From: Vanilla planifolia
Lineage: Eukaryota > Streptophyta > Magnoliopsida > Asparagales > Orchidaceae
Assembly (NCBI GenBank): GCA_023846275.1
Contig: JAIUJO010000090.1
Coordinates: 1,589,255 to 1,653,254, forward strand
DNA: 64,000 bases
Direction: 5' to 3'
The translations under genes were made by a program, and so were the position numbers. Below, piece after piece: positions 29,433 through 43,868 of this stretch. The notes under the pieces were generated by a model that had not been told where the DNA came from, made no database searches, and saw only the letters and a list, made by a program, of their open reading frames with translations. How positions within the stretch are numbered: position 1 is the first letter of the stretch; every line of letters begins with the position of its first letter.

Positions 29433-30388
29433 ATTTGTTAGAGCATGTCAAGTTGAGTTAAACTGCATTTGTTTGCCTCAATTACACAATGTTTATAATT
29501 AATTTAAATTAAATAATTCAATAAGCATAAATAATAATAAATTAGTATTTTTAATAATTACTAGATATATAATAATGGAAAATCTACTAAATCAAACAAA
29601 TGTAAAAGTCACATGAGAGAAAAATTACAGTTGTATGAAAAACAACCAAATCCATGCAAAACATATCAACAAAATATGAAATTTATGGCAAACTTTATTT
29701 CTAATGAATAGGGTTACCGAGCATAACATCCTCTATTTGTCAAATAATTTATGAAATAAAATATCTCATAAAGCATGCAAAAATACTAGAAATTTTTTTT
29801 TTCAATAAGGTATCGAATAAAATTACTTCAAATTATAAAAACTTATAAGCAAAAATATAAATAAATTATTATTTAAACATTTTGGAAACATATATTAAAG
29901 TTAGAAATGAGTTAAAGTATAACTATGTAATATATCTCAATTAAATTGAAAGAAATTTGTCATTAGATGTGAATTAGAGTTTGCTAGTAATATGAATAAA
30001 ACAAATCACAAATTTGAAAAAAAAATAAGATAAACTATAAAGAAGGCAATACTCTAAGATACTAAGGAGAATTAGTATAAAGTCATAGATCATTAAATCA
30101 TGCACGAGTTAAATGCCTTGTAAAGAAAATAAATCCCTAGAAATTAAGTATTTAAAAATTTAGACATGAATATTTAAATGGTTCAAAAATGTCGAGATGA
30201 ATCTAGCAATGTTTATTTTTTCACAGCTGAACCTTATTTTGGATTAATATGATCTACCGATGTAAGGATTACTAATCATATATTATTATTTTATAATTAA
30301 GTAAATATATACTAAAGCTAAAATTAGATAAAATATAAGTAATTTAATCTAACTAGATCAAAATGATATAGTAATTGCACATTAGAGT
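27976..30388 (+). repeat. 14-mer higher-order repeat, copy 3 (partial)
   Basis: This copy matches copy 2 from its first monomer. The block ending GTTGAATTC lies at 22464 in copy 2 and 28229 here (offset 5765). GATGGAGCTC lies at 23426 and 28589 (5163), so about 600 bp are missing near 28420. CACAAATGAACC/CACAGCTGAACC lies at 25101 and 30222 (5121). Similarity stops at about 30388, where the sequence jumps to a different monomer phase, so only the first part of the 14-mer is present. It contains the (TA)28 run. The open frame at 29257-29502 owes its Ile-Tyr stretch to that run and is not a gene. Confidence 0.85.
29374..29429. repeat. (TA)28 microsatellite
   Basis: This is an uninterrupted 56-bp TA run inside one satellite monomer. 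The corresponding place in higher-order copy 2 (about 24235) reads AAAATGTAAAAAATGG and in copy 1 (about 18855) AAAATATAAAAAGG, without expansion. The run therefore grew after the higher-order copies separated. Confidence 0.95.
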
Positions 30389-33300
30389 CTATTCCAACAT
30401 TGTTTCATTCGTCTCACAAAACCTCACTCAATATTACTATAATTTACAACGATATAAAAATATAAATAATAAAATATTATTATATTAGTATTAATTAAAT
30501 ATATTCTCAATTTCAAATAAAATAAATTGAAGTAATATTATTTAACCAAATAAAAGAATTGTAGATGTTTTCATAGTAATATAGCGAAAGAAGTTATAAG
30601 AAATGAGATAAATTATAAAGCAAGTTGCAATCCTAGCTATGAAGCAAATATTCTATAACATCATTGATCATAAAATCAAGCATGAAATGAAATGTTTAGT
30701 AAAACAATAAAAAACATTACAATTTTTTTAAAAAAAATATAGAAATAAAAACATAAATGGATGTAGGAAATTAAGATGAGTTTAATGACTTCTATTTCAT
30801 CTAAATCGGATCTCATTTATATTTTTTGCAAATTACAAAAGTAAACAAACACAAAAAGTGATAAATTATTTTTTTAACATTAACTAAAAAATGATAAAGC
30901 TTAAATGAGATAAGAGGAAGTTGTGTTATATCTTTAGTCCAAAAGGACGTGAAGGCCACATGACTTGAGACTTGTAGTTATATAGCAGATATCCAAATCA
31001 AAGCAAAAAATTAAAGAACTGAGAAAAATGTTTGGGGAAGGTTACATTCCAAAACGTTGATGGGAACTAGAGTAAATTTCTGAACAATCAAATTAGGTAT
31101 GAGTTGAAGTGACTTTTAATATATGCAAAATTTATAGAAGATAAAACATTTATTATTATAAAAATAAATATTTTATTTGATAAAACTTATTGAGATGAGC
31201 CCACCTGTATTTATTACATCTTTGTTAGATTTTGTTTGCAATTATTTGGAATTATGGAAGTGAATAAATTTAAACATGGTTGTATAACCAAATAAAAGGC
31301 ATCCAAAAGTCAAATAAGATAAGTTGTTTTAAAATGCAATATGGCCAAATAAAAACTTTTAATAAATCACATATTTTATTAAGGAATGTTGATTTCAATG
31401 ATACTACGTAGATTGAGCATAACATCTTCAATAGCCAAATCTGGTATGGATAGAAATATATAACAAATTGTGTCAAAATCCTAGAATATGTAAAGATGCA
31501 TAAAATTACATTTTTTTTATCTTTAGCAAGCCTCATTTAGAATATAATGATTATAGTATTCAATAAATAGAAATAATAATAACTATTTTAATTTTAAATT
31601 AATACAAATTAAAAATTAAATTAATTAAAACATTGTAATATAATAGAACTAAAATAATATTGTGGCTACATAATAGGAAATTAGACTTTCATAGTAATAT
31701 AATTAAATATAAACAAAAAATTTAAAGAAATGAGACAAAAAAACAAAAAAAAATTACCCTACAAGATACTAAGGAGTTCAAATAATTAGTAAAACATGCC
31801 AAAACTTTAGTAAAAATAGTTTTTAAAAATATAAGGGAAAAAAATTAATTGGATAAGGCTTATTAGGATAAGTCGAATGATGTTTGTCTCGTCTTTAGTT
31901 GATATCATTTGTAATTACTATGAATTACCAAATTAAACTAGCATAAATAATTAAAAAAAATATTATTTTAATATTACGTAAACAAAAATCAAAATAGAAA
32001 AAAGATAAATTGAAGCAATATAACATGTAAATCAATGCTATCTATGTATGTCAAGAGAGGAGAATTAGGATTTTAATAAAATAAAATCAAAAAAAAAAAT
32101 ATTTTAAGAAATATAAGATAAATTATACAATAATGTTGTATTCCAAGATACTAAGAACATCAAGAGGAGGATCTTTGACCATCAAATTTGGAATGAATCA
32201 AAATATCTTATAAAGTAAGGCAAAATCAAAGAAGAGATACTATAAAAAAATTAAAAAAATGATAGCTTTATTAGATAGAGCTCTTTGAGGTGAGTTGATT
32301 TTCATTTTTTTCTTTAATCAGACATCATCAAAAAATATTATGAGTTTCCAAAAAAAAGTGCATAAGAAATAGTAAATTATTCTTTTAATATTAAGTTAAT
32401 ATATATTGAATTTAAGTTTCAAAAATTGAGGTAAAATAATTCACTAAATCAAGGTTTTGCAAAGATCAAGTGCAAGGAGATTTAAAGTTTTGAAGTAATA
32501 TAACCAAATCTAATAAAAAAACTTCCATTATAAAATTAGTTATCAATTAAAATGTCTCTTAAACTATGACAAAATGCTAGAAAATAAAATCTTTAACAAT
32601 ACAAAAAATAAATTTCAAAATGCATTAAGGAACTTGGGATGAGTCCAACAACATTTTATGATCTCCAATGGATCTCAATTGGGATTTCTACAAATTATTA
32701 TAATAAATAGAGGTACATCATTCAAAATTATTATTTAAAGATTAAGTTAGTATATATTATTGATAAAATGAGAACAAATTAAATAACATGATACCTTTAA
32801 ATCAAAGTATTGTATATATTATATTAGAGTTGAATTGCATTATCATAAAAATAAAAAAATCAAATAAAAAAATTTAAAGAAATGAAATAAATTATATATG
32901 AAAGCTACATTCCAACCTATTAAAGAGATTAAGAGTAATATCCTCAATTGTCAAATCATCTTCAACAAAAATACATCATAAAACATGCCAAAAACTAGAA
33001 AGTAAAATACCTAAATATAAAAAATTAATATTTTATTGGATATATGTCATTGAGATGAGTCTCATGATGTTTTTTGCATCTCGATATAAACTGAATATAA
33101 ATTACTTTCTAATTTTGAAGAAAATATGCATAAATAATAATAATTTTTTAATTTAATATTTTCTAAATTATTTATTAAAGCTAAATTTAGATAAATTAAT
33201 CCAATATAATGGAACTAAATTAAAGTGATGTATTGGTCAAATGAGATGAGTTTTAATACTGCTCAGTAATATAACCAAATCAAATAGAAATAGTTAAAAA

Positions 33301-33449
33301 GTTAACTAAATTGATCAGTTAAGTTGCATTCCAAGGTACTACAATGTTTGAGTGTAACATACTTAGCTATCAAATAAGGTATGAGTAGAAATTTCTAGAA
33401 ATGCATGGCAAAAATATCTTAAACAATTCTAAAACAATATAAAATAACA
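30389..33449 (+). repeat. Satellite array, forward orientation, irregular
   Basis: A-boxes are near 30750, 31170, 31505 (eroded), 31845, 32265, 32612 and 33029. Units near 30388 and 31260-31300 are broken: monomer phase jumps without an A-box. No shared higher-order period was noticed here. The minus-strand open frame at 31270-31536 crosses such a broken unit and is not supported as a gene. Confidence 0.85.
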
Positions 33450-35940
33450 ATATTTAATTAGATGGAGTTTGAGCATAACATTCCAATTAGTCCAATTCCG
33501 TCTTTTTCATTTCCATCGAAACTTGTTCTCAATTATTATGAATTATCATATTAATTAAAGTTAAATAGTCATGTAATATTCTTTTAAAATTATGAAATTA
33601 TATGATAAAGATGAAATGGTATAAATGGAGCAATGTAATAAAATCAAACCAAATTATTTAAAGCTCACATGATTACAGTATTATACTTTCAAACAAATAT
33701 AAGAAAATTAAAGAAGAATTTGAAGAATTTGAAGAAACGTTATAAAGTTTATTACAAACATGAATTCCAAGATGCTAAACAGATCGATTGTGACGTACTG
33801 ATTAGTAAAATCATGTGTGAATTGAAACTTCTCATAGAGCATGCCAAAATCATTGAAAAACAAATTTGTAAAATTATAAAGTTATTGTATTATATGATAG
33901 AGCTCATTTCTAAGGATATTTATTTTTTCTAATATGTCATGTTTTTAATTATTGCAATTTTTTGTAGTAAATAAAAGTAAAACACAATAATATTTTTAAT
34001 ATTTAGTAAATATATGTTGAAGCTAACATGAGTTAAATTGAAGTAATGAAATATAACTAAACCAAAGCAATGTAAAGTTAACACAAAAGAAGAATTAAAC
34101 TTTCATAGAAACATAAGAATATTAAAGAAAAAACATAAAGAAATGAGATAATTAATGTGAGAAATTTTAATTCCAAGATATTAAGAAATGAAGTGTTATA
34201 ATCTCCATAATCAAAATAGGTGCAATTAAAAATAACTTGTAAAATGTACCAAATTTTAAGAAAAAAATTCAAAAATCTAAAAAAGAATATTTAATTTCAA
34301 GGACATGTCAAGATGATTCTATTGAGGTTCTTTTCAACTCATTCTAGCTGCATTTGAAATTACTGTGAATAACCAAACTAAATAAGAATAAATAAAATAA
34401 ATTATTACTTAATAAAAAAGTAAATAAATATTGAAGTTAAAATAAGGAAAACTTAAGTAATTTAATATAACCAAATAAAAGTGATGTAATGGTCATGTGA
34501 AAGGAGATGTAGTGTCGCATAATAATATAACCCAATCTTGTCAATGAATAAGAAGAAATTAGATAAATTTTATGATAAAAATGCATTCTAAGACACTAAA
34601 GAGATTGAGTGTAGCATTCTTATTAGTCAAATTAGGTGTAAATTGAAATTCTCACAAGGAATGATAAAATTATAAAAAATAAATTTAAAAATATAAAAAT
34701 GATTATATTATATGATAGAGCTCCTCATGATGTGTTCAGTAATGTCTATCATTTCCATCATACAATATTTTTAGTTATTATGAATTACCATAGTAATTAA
34801 ATTAAATAATGATAAGTTTTTATAAATATTAGCTAAAGATATGCTAAATTCAAAATAAGATAAATTGAAGCTAATTTAAGTAAACCAAAGAAATGTAAAG
34901 GTCAAATAAAGGGAGAATTAGACATTCATAGAAACAGAACAGTTTTAAAAAGAAAGAGGAAATCAGATATATTACATGGGAAATATTAACTTCAAGATAC
35001 TAAGACAATCAAGTGTAACAATCTCGATCACAGAATTAGGTATAAAATAAAGTATCTGACAATGTGAATCACAAGCCTTGAAAATACAAACTTTGGTTGG
35101 AATTAGGTATAAATTAATTTGATAGACATTATCAAGATGATTCCAAAGAGATATTTTTATTCGTTCAAACTATGATTGGATTTATTACAAATACAATTTT
35201 TAAATTATCATGGATAATCCTAAAATATCATTTTAATATTAAATAAATAAATATTGAAGCTAAAAAATGAGCAAACTTTAAGTAATTAAAAAACTAAATC
35301 AAAAGGATGTAATGGTCAATAAGAAGGACACTTTGTGTGGGATGGTAATATAAGGAAATTAAGTCAAAAAAAAGTTGAAGAAATGAGATAAATTTTATAG
35401 GAACAAATATTCAAAGATAATAAAAAGATTGAGTGTAGCATCCTCATTAGTTGAATGAGGTTCAAATTGAAATTCCAATAAAGCATGCAAAATTCTCAAA
35501 AAAATATTTAAAAAAATAAAAATAATAATATTATACAATGGAGCTCCTAAAGATGCCTCCAATAATATTTGTTTCATTTCCATTTGACCACATTTTGACA
35601 TACCATTAGTTGTCATAGTAAATAAAAGTAAATAATTATAATAGTTTTTTAATATTAACAAAATATATGCTAAAACAAATATTTGATAAATTGAAGCAAT
35701 ATAATATAACCAAACAAAAGCAATGCGTAGGTCATCTTAGGAGATAATTAGACTTTCATAAAAATAAAAAATCATTAATAAAAACTAAGTAGAAAGAGAT
35801 AAATTATATAGTAAATACCAATTCCAAGATACAAAGAAAATCAAGTATAATAATCTTGATTATTAATTTAGCCACAATTCAAGAAACCTCATAAAATGTC
35901 ACATGGCCCAAAAAGTAAACTTTTGAGAAATAAAAAATAA
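33450..35940 (+). repeat. Dimeric higher-order repeat, ~825-bp period, three copies
   Basis: Alternate monomers resemble each other more than adjacent ones. One series carries GATTGTGACGT / GAGTGTAGCAT followed by ATTAGT and AAATTGAAA, at 33786, 34607 and 35431 (offsets 821 and 824). The other carries ACTTTCATAGAAAC or a close variant at 34099, 34922 and 35752 (offsets 823 and 830). A-boxes lie near 33450, 33883, 34288, 34704, 35112, 35528 and 35940, giving six monomers or three dimers. The open frame at 33669-33932 is within one monomer, and the corresponding frame is not kept open in the sister units, so it is not called as a gene. Confidence 0.82.
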
Positions 35941-36426
35941 ATATTTTATTGGATAGAGAATATTGAGTTTATTTCAATAAACTTTTTCATTACATAATTA
36001 CATTTTATTTGGAGTTACTACGAATTAATAAAATAAATAAGTATAAATAATAATAAATTACTATTTTAATATTAAGTAAAAAATAATGGTGAATAAAATG
36101 AGGTACATTGAAGGAATGAAATATTAAAAAATCAAAAATCTGTAAAGATCACAAGATTTGAGATTCAGATTTAAATAATAATTAACCAATTCAAAAGAAA
36201 AAAATTTGAAAAAATAAGATATATTATTCAGAAAAGTTGCACTCCATAATGTTAATGTCATCTGGGTATATCTTCATTGATCACCAAATTAAGTATAAAT
36301 CAAATTATCTAAGGATGTTTTCCTAAAAAATTGTTCAAAGCATTAAAAAAATATATAAAAATTATTATTTCATTGGAAAAAACCCATTCAGATAGGCCAA
36401 ATGATGTTCGATTAATTACAATAAAA

Positions 36427-36470
36427 TTATTTTAAGAAATAGGATAAATTATTTTAAGAAATAGGATAAA
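36427..36470. repeat. 22-bp perfect tandem duplication
   Basis: The 22-bp unit TTATTTTAAGAAATAGG...AA occurs twice in direct succession, at 36427-36448 and 36449-36470, inside a satellite monomer. It is an exact local duplication of part of the GAAATGAGATAAATT block. Confidence 0.9.
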
Positions 36471-39400
36471 TTATATGAAAACGTGGCACTCTAAGACATT
36501 AAAGAGATCAAGTGCAACATACTTAATCGTCAAAATAAGTAGAAATAAAAACATTTTTTAAAGCATGCAAAAATCATAGGAAGTAAATTATTTAAAAAAA
36601 ATTCAAAATGAGTATAGAACTTGATAGTCTATGTTGACACCAATCCAATTATTTTTTGCCTTGATCAGACTTCATTAGGAACCACAAAGAATTATAAAAT
36701 TATATAGGAATAAATAATAATAATTAAATATTATTTTAATATAATTCAATATATATTAAAATTAAAATGAGATAAAAAGATGCAATGTAATATAACCAAA
36801 TAAAAGTGATATAATATCATTTTAGAGGAGAATTATAGTTTCACTACAATAAAACCAAATTGAAATAAAAAATTACAATAGATGAGATAAATTGTTAGGA
36901 ATATTATATTCTAAGATATTGTGTAGTTTGTGTGTAACATCTTTGATTTTGAAATTAGGTGCAATCAAAACATGGAATAAATCATGAAAAATCATTGAGA
37001 ATGGAACTTTGAAAAATTTAAAAATAAATATTTAATAAATAAAGCTCATCAACACAATTCAAATGATGTTTATTTCTTCTCCATCAAACATCATTTGGAG
37101 TTACTACAAATTAACATATTATATAAGCATAAGCTAAATAAATTACTATTTTAATATTAACTAAATATATATTAAAGAAAAAAATAAATTGAAGTGATGT
37201 AATATATGAACATCTATTCTTTGTAAAGGCTACGTGGAAGAGATTAATTGTTGCATAACAAAATAAGTAAATTAATGCTTTGTAAAGGTTTCATGCAAGG
37301 AGCTTTAGTGTTATGCAACAATATGCCAAATAAAAAAAATTAAGATATACAGTAAATTACATGGGAAAGTTGTATAATAAGATACTAAGAAGACTAGGCA
37401 AATGAACCTCGATTAATAGATTCAAAGCACATAAAAATGTTTCATAATGTGTGTCAAAGTCTTATAAAATAAATGAATAGAGCTTTTAAAGATGAGTATA
37501 AAAATATTTGTTTTACTCTCCTTAGGATCCAATTTGGAATAATGTTAATAACTAAAAAATACTCACAAAAGTTTTATTTTAATAATAAGTAAATATATAT
37601 TAAATTTGAAATGGGATAAGTTAAAACAATGTAATACAAATAATAAAAATGATGTTAAACTGACATGATTAGATAATAAGTGTTCATAGAAATAAAACTA
37701 AAGTTTAGTAAAAGATTGTTGTTATTAATTTCTAAAGTAAACAAGTAAAAATAATAATAGATTATTATTACAATATTAGGTAAATATATATTAATATTTA
37801 AATTAATTAAATTAAAGGTAATTTAATGATTAGACAAGAGATGTTTTAGAGTTACTTTATAAGATACACATATCTAAGCAAAAAGTTTAAGAAATAAGAA
37901 AAATTTGATTGGATTGTTGCACTTATAAGAAAGTAAGGAGTTTGAGTATAAAATCCTCCACTACTAAATTAGATATTGAAGCACACTAAAATCGTTAAAT
38001 ATAAAACATTTATGAGTATAAAAAAGAATATTTAATTGAATATAAATCAAGATGACTCCAAAGACTTTTTTATACTTAGGACAACATTTTAAATAAAAAC
38101 TAATTACCATAGTTAAAATGCATACATAATAATTAATTTATTTTTTAATATTAACTCAATATATATTAAAGCTAATTTAGATAAATCGAATAATTTTATC
38201 ATACTGAAATAAAAGCGATGTGAACTCACATCAGAGTGGAATTCGAGTTATATAATCAAATAAAGTGAAAAATTATAAGAAATAAGATAAAATTTTTTGT
38301 AAGTTCCATTCTAATATGCCAAGGTGTTCATGTGCAAGATCCATGATGTATAATCAGTTTTGATCAAAAGTTCTGATTAAACATAAAAAAATAAAGTAAA
38401 TAAAATATTTAAAAATTTAAAATGAAAACCTAATAATATAACTCATCAAGATCATTCTAATAATATTTGTTTCTTCTTTATCCAACCTCCTCTAGAATTA
38501 CTACTAATTAATATATTATATAAACATAAATAACAATAAATTGTTGCTTTAGTATTAAGTAAATATATATTTTATTGCGAAAATTATATAAATTCAAATA
38601 ACATAATATAGCCCAATCAATGTGTTGTAAGGGCCACAAGAGAGGAGATTTTGTGTTACATAGTGATATAGCCAAATGAAAACAAAACATTTGAAGAAAT
38701 GAGACAATGTATTTGAGAAAGTTATATTGCAAGATACTAAGGAGATTGAGAGTATCAGTCATAGTCATGATATTTTGTTTGTGTCAAAATGTCTCATATA
38801 GTGTATAAAAATCTTAGAAAATAAAATAATAAAAAAATAAAATTTCAATGGATAAATCTCATCTAATTGAATACAACAAAATTTTTTTCTACATTAGTCC
38901 TCATTCAGAGCTCCTCAAAATTACTAAACTAATTCCAAATTAATAATAATAAATTGTCATTTTATTATTAAGTAAAATATATATGAAAGATTAAACTAGA
39001 CAAATTAAAATAATACATTATTAAAAAAAATAAAGTAATATAATTATGACGAGAGATGAGAATTAGAATTTCATTATAATATAACAAAATCAAAGTGAAT
39101 AATTTGAAAAAATGAGATAAATTATAGACAAAGTTACATTCTAATAAAGAAAGGCATTAGAGTGCTACACCATATATCTTTAAATTAATTATGAGTCAAT
39201 TTTTCTCATAAAGATTACAAAAATTTAAAAAATATAAAATAAATAAATAATAAAAAATAAAATTTCAATTTGATAGAGCTCAACAACATGATTCTAATGA
39301 TATTAGTTTCCCCATAATCAAACCTTTTTGAGAATTATTAAAATTTCCAAAGTAAATAGCCATGAGTATCATAAATTATTACTTTAATATTTGTAAATAT

Positions 39401-42400
39401 TCATTAAAACTAAAATAAAATAAATTAAGGAAATATAACATAAATAATTCAAGACAATGTTTCTTTCATCTTTATTTGGCATTGTTTAGTGATATTATAA
39501 ATTACTAAAGAAAATAAGCATAAATAATAACATGTTATTAAATTAATATCAAATAAATATTTAATTGGATAGAACTTGTCGAGGCAATTGTAGTGATCAT
39601 TGTTTTTGTCTTAATCAAAATTTGTTTAGAATTACAACCAAGTGCCAAAGTAAATGAGCATAAATATAAATAAATTATTATTTTAATTTTAAAAAATATA
39701 TATTAAAGCTAAAATGAGATAAATTAAGGCAATGTAATCCATCAAAATCAAAGCAATATAAAGGTTGCATAAGAGCAACTTTAAAGTTACATAGTTATTA
39801 AACTTAATCAAAATGAAAACTTTTGAAGGATTGAGTTAAATTATACTAAAACTCAAATATGAAACAAATCAAAATATCTTATAAAGCATGCTAAAACCCA
39901 TGATAATAAAATACTTCAAAATATAAAAACTAATGTTTAATTAGATAATGCTTATTCGGAATTAATAAGAGAGATAAATTTGAGCAATATAATAATATAA
40001 AATTAAAGTGATGTAATAGTCACACTAAAAGACACTTAGATTTATATAGTAATATAACAAATTTAAAATAAAAAAGTTTGAGGTAATGAAATAAATTATT
40101 TAGGAAACGTTCATTCAATAATATTAAGACATCTTGTATAATATACTTGATTATCAAATGAGATAAAAATTGTAATATCTTGAAAAGCATGCAAAAATCC
40201 TAAACAATAACTTATGTAAAAACAACAAAATAAATATTTAATTTGGTAGAGCTCATAAAGACTAGTCAAACAACGTTTGTTTTGTCTCAATAAAATCTTA
40301 TTTGGAATTATAACAAAATAATAATTTCAATAACAATAAATAAAAAATTATTATTTATAATATTAAATAGAAATATAATAAAGGTAAAATGATATAAAGT
40401 GTAGTAATATAATATAACTAAATCAAATTGATGTAAAATTCACATGAGAGTTGAACTAGAGTTTCATAATAAAATAAAAAATCCAAAAAATAAATTTGAA
40501 AAACTAATAAATTATACTTGAAGTTCCAAGATAGTAAGACGATTGAAGGTAAAATTCAAAATAATGAAATCAAGTATGAACCAACATATCTTGTAAGGAT
40601 GTCAAAAGCCTAAAAACAAAATATCTCAAAATATAAATTTGAAAATTTTTTTGGATAGCTTGTCGAGTGGAGTCCAACAACACTTGTTTCTCACCAATTT
40701 GATATCAATTAAAAATTTTCTAATTAAAAAAGCAAACAAGCAAAAATACTAAAAAATTATTACTTTAATATTAAGTTTATATATAGTAAAGCTAAAATAA
40801 GACAAAATGAAGTAATTTAATTCAACCAAATCATAGTGATGTAAGGGTTACATAACATGTGATTTATAGTTTATTATAATATAACCAATTTAGAGCAAAA
40901 CATTTAAAGAAATAAGACAAATTATAAAGGAAAGTTGCATTCCATCACACTTATGAGGTTAAATATAATATCCTCAATAATTAAATCAAGTAAGAATTAA
41001 AATACCTTTTAAAATAGGCCAAAAATCACACTGTAATAAACCAAGCGAAAGAGATATAAATTTTAAATGAGAGCAGATTTAAAAATATATCGTAATATAA
41101 CTAAATTGAAGCAAAACAATTTAAATAAATGAGATAAATTATATAAGGATATTGCATTCCCAGAAGCTAATGTGATTGATGTAACATGATTTATCATCAT
41201 AACATGCATAAATTTTAAAATCTTGTAAAGAACATGAAAATTTGATAAAGAAAAGTATCTAAAATTTAAAAAATGAATATTTAATTGGATAGAGCTTGTA
41301 TAAAGAAGTCCAACAACATTTATTTTGCTCAATTAAACCTCATATGGAATTGCCATGACTTACCAAACTAAATAACCATAAATATAAATAAATTATTATT
41401 TTTATATTTTCTAAACATATATTTATATATATATATTAAATCATAAATGACATATATTGTAGAAATATAATATAAGTAAATGTAACTGAATTAAAGGTCA
41501 AAGAAGAAGTGATTTAGCATTGCATAATAATATAACCAAATAAAAGAAAACAAAGTCTAAGAAATGAGATAAACTATATAGGAATGTTACATTCTAAGAT
41601 AATATAAAGATTAAGTGTAATATTCGTGATCATCATATCATGGGCAAATCAAAATGTCTAAAAAATTGTGAAAAAATTTTTAAAAAAACTTAATATTTAA
41701 AAATGTAAAATGAATATTTAATTAGGTAGAGCTTGTTGAGAAAGTCCAATGATGTTTGTTTCATCTCAATCAAATCCTATTTGGAATTATTGTAATTAGC
41801 AAGGAAAATAACCATAAATAATAATTACTAATTATTTTTACTATTAAGTAATTATATATAAAATCTAAAATGTGATAAATTGGAGCTATGTAATATAACT
41901 AAATCAAATTGGTGTAAAGGTAACGTGAGAAGAGATTTGAATATAACTAAATCAAAGGAAAATATTTAAAGAAATTAGATGAAATATATGCAAAAGTTGC
42001 ATTCTAAGTTTCAAAGAAGATCAAGTGTAACATGTTCAACCAACATATCATGTGTGATTAAAACTATTTAATAAAGTAAGCTAAAACATTAGAATATATA
42101 TATATTGTTTAAAATTAAAATTTAATTGGATAGAACTTGTCGAGAGAAGTCCAATGATTTTTGTTCTCTCTAAATTATACTCGATTTGAATTATTATGAA
42201 TTAAAGAATAGAAATCCATAAATTTTAATAAATTTTTTTTAATTTTTAACTAAATTCATATTGATGCAAAAATAAAATAAATTGATGTAATATAACATAA
42301 ACAAATAAAATAATTATAAATTTTAATAAAGTGGATAATAAAATTTTTATAGTAATGTATACAAATCAAAGTAAAAGAATTGCTAAAACGATATAAATTG

Positions 42401-43744
42401 TATGAAAAAGTTACACTCCATGATACTAATGAGATTGAGTGCAACATCCTCAATAATTAAGTATTGTATAAATTGAAATGTCTCATAAAATAAGCTAAAA
42501 TTTGCACAAATAAATTATTTTAAAATGTAAAAATAAATAATTTGTTTATATAAAGCACCAAGATTAGTTAAATAATGTTTGTTTTGTCCTAATCAAACTT
42601 TGCTTGGAAATACTATGAATTACAAAATTTTAAAAGAATACGTAATAAAAAATTATTATTTTAATAATAAGTAAATATATATTGAAGTTGAAATAAGATA
42701 ACATGAAGCAATGTAATATAAATATATCAAAGTGATCTAAAGGTCATAAGAGAGGAGATTTGGAGTAACATAGCAATATACCCAAATCAAAACAAAAACT
42801 TTGAAGAAATTACATTTATTATATGAGAAATTTGTTTTCCAAAATACTAAGTAGATTGCGTGTAACATCGTCTATATCGCGAGCTTATATGAGAAACTTG
42901 CATCCAATGATGACAATAAGATCAAGCGTTACATCTTCTATCATTAAATCAACTACAAATCTAAATGACTTATAAAGCATGAACAAATCCCAAAAAGTAA
43001 AAATATTAAAAAATTTAAAAATGAATATTTTTTTAGAGGTTATTGAGATTAGTATAACGATATTTGCTTCAGCGCAATAAGATCTCATTTGAAATTATCA
43101 TTAATTGACAATTAAACATATTTAATAATAATAAATTATTATAATATTAACAAAATATATATATTAAATCGAAAATAAGATAAATACTTTGAATATAACA
43201 TAAAAAAATTATATTTAAAAATTTGACAAAATGAGATAAATTGTGTAGAAAAGTTATATTCCAAGATATTTAGGAAATCAAATGTACCATCCTCAATCTT
43301 CCAATCAGGTATGAATCAAAATCCCTCTTAAAGGATGCAAAAACTTGAGAAAGTAAAACATTTTAAAATCAATATAAACATTTATTTGAATGGAGATCAC
43401 TAAGACAAGTCTAATAATATTTGTTTTATCCTGACCTGACCTTGTATTAAGTTACTATAAATTATAAAATTAAATAAGCACAAATAATAATATTTTTTTA
43501 TTATAATATTAAGTAAAAATATATTTAATATGAAATTAGATTAAATGAAAGAAATGTAATATAACTAAATTAAAGTGATGTAAAGATCACATGATAATAG
43601 ATTTAGGACAACACAGTAATCTAACCAAATTAAAATAAACTTTTGATGAAATGAGAAACATTGCATAGCAAAGTTGCCTCACAAGATGTCAAGGATACTA
43701 AATACAACATTCTTGATCAATAAAATATTAAAAAATAAAATATT

Positions 43745-43868
43745 AAGTAAATATACATTAATGATTATAAATTAAAGTACTATAAAATAATAATGATTAT
43801 AAATTAAAGTAAGTATACATTAATGATTATAAATTAAAGTACTATAAAATAATAAATCAAGGTAATTT
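43745..43868. repeat. ~62-bp near-perfect tandem duplication
   Basis: A segment starting AAGTAAATATACATT at 43745 recurs starting AAGTAAGTATACATT at 43807. The two copies differ at one position over about the first 50 bp, then diverge at the end of the second copy. TGATTATAAATTAAAGTA also recurs inside the unit. This is far more alike than neighbouring monomers, so it is recent. Confidence 0.85.

Noticed and set aside
29257-29502. 81-codon frame with an Ile-Tyr repeat
   Set aside because: The repeat is translation of the (TA)28 microsatellite within a satellite monomer.
33669-33932. 87-codon plus-strand Lys-rich open frame
   Set aside because: It lies inside one satellite monomer; sister monomers at 34.5 and 35.3 kb do not keep the frame.
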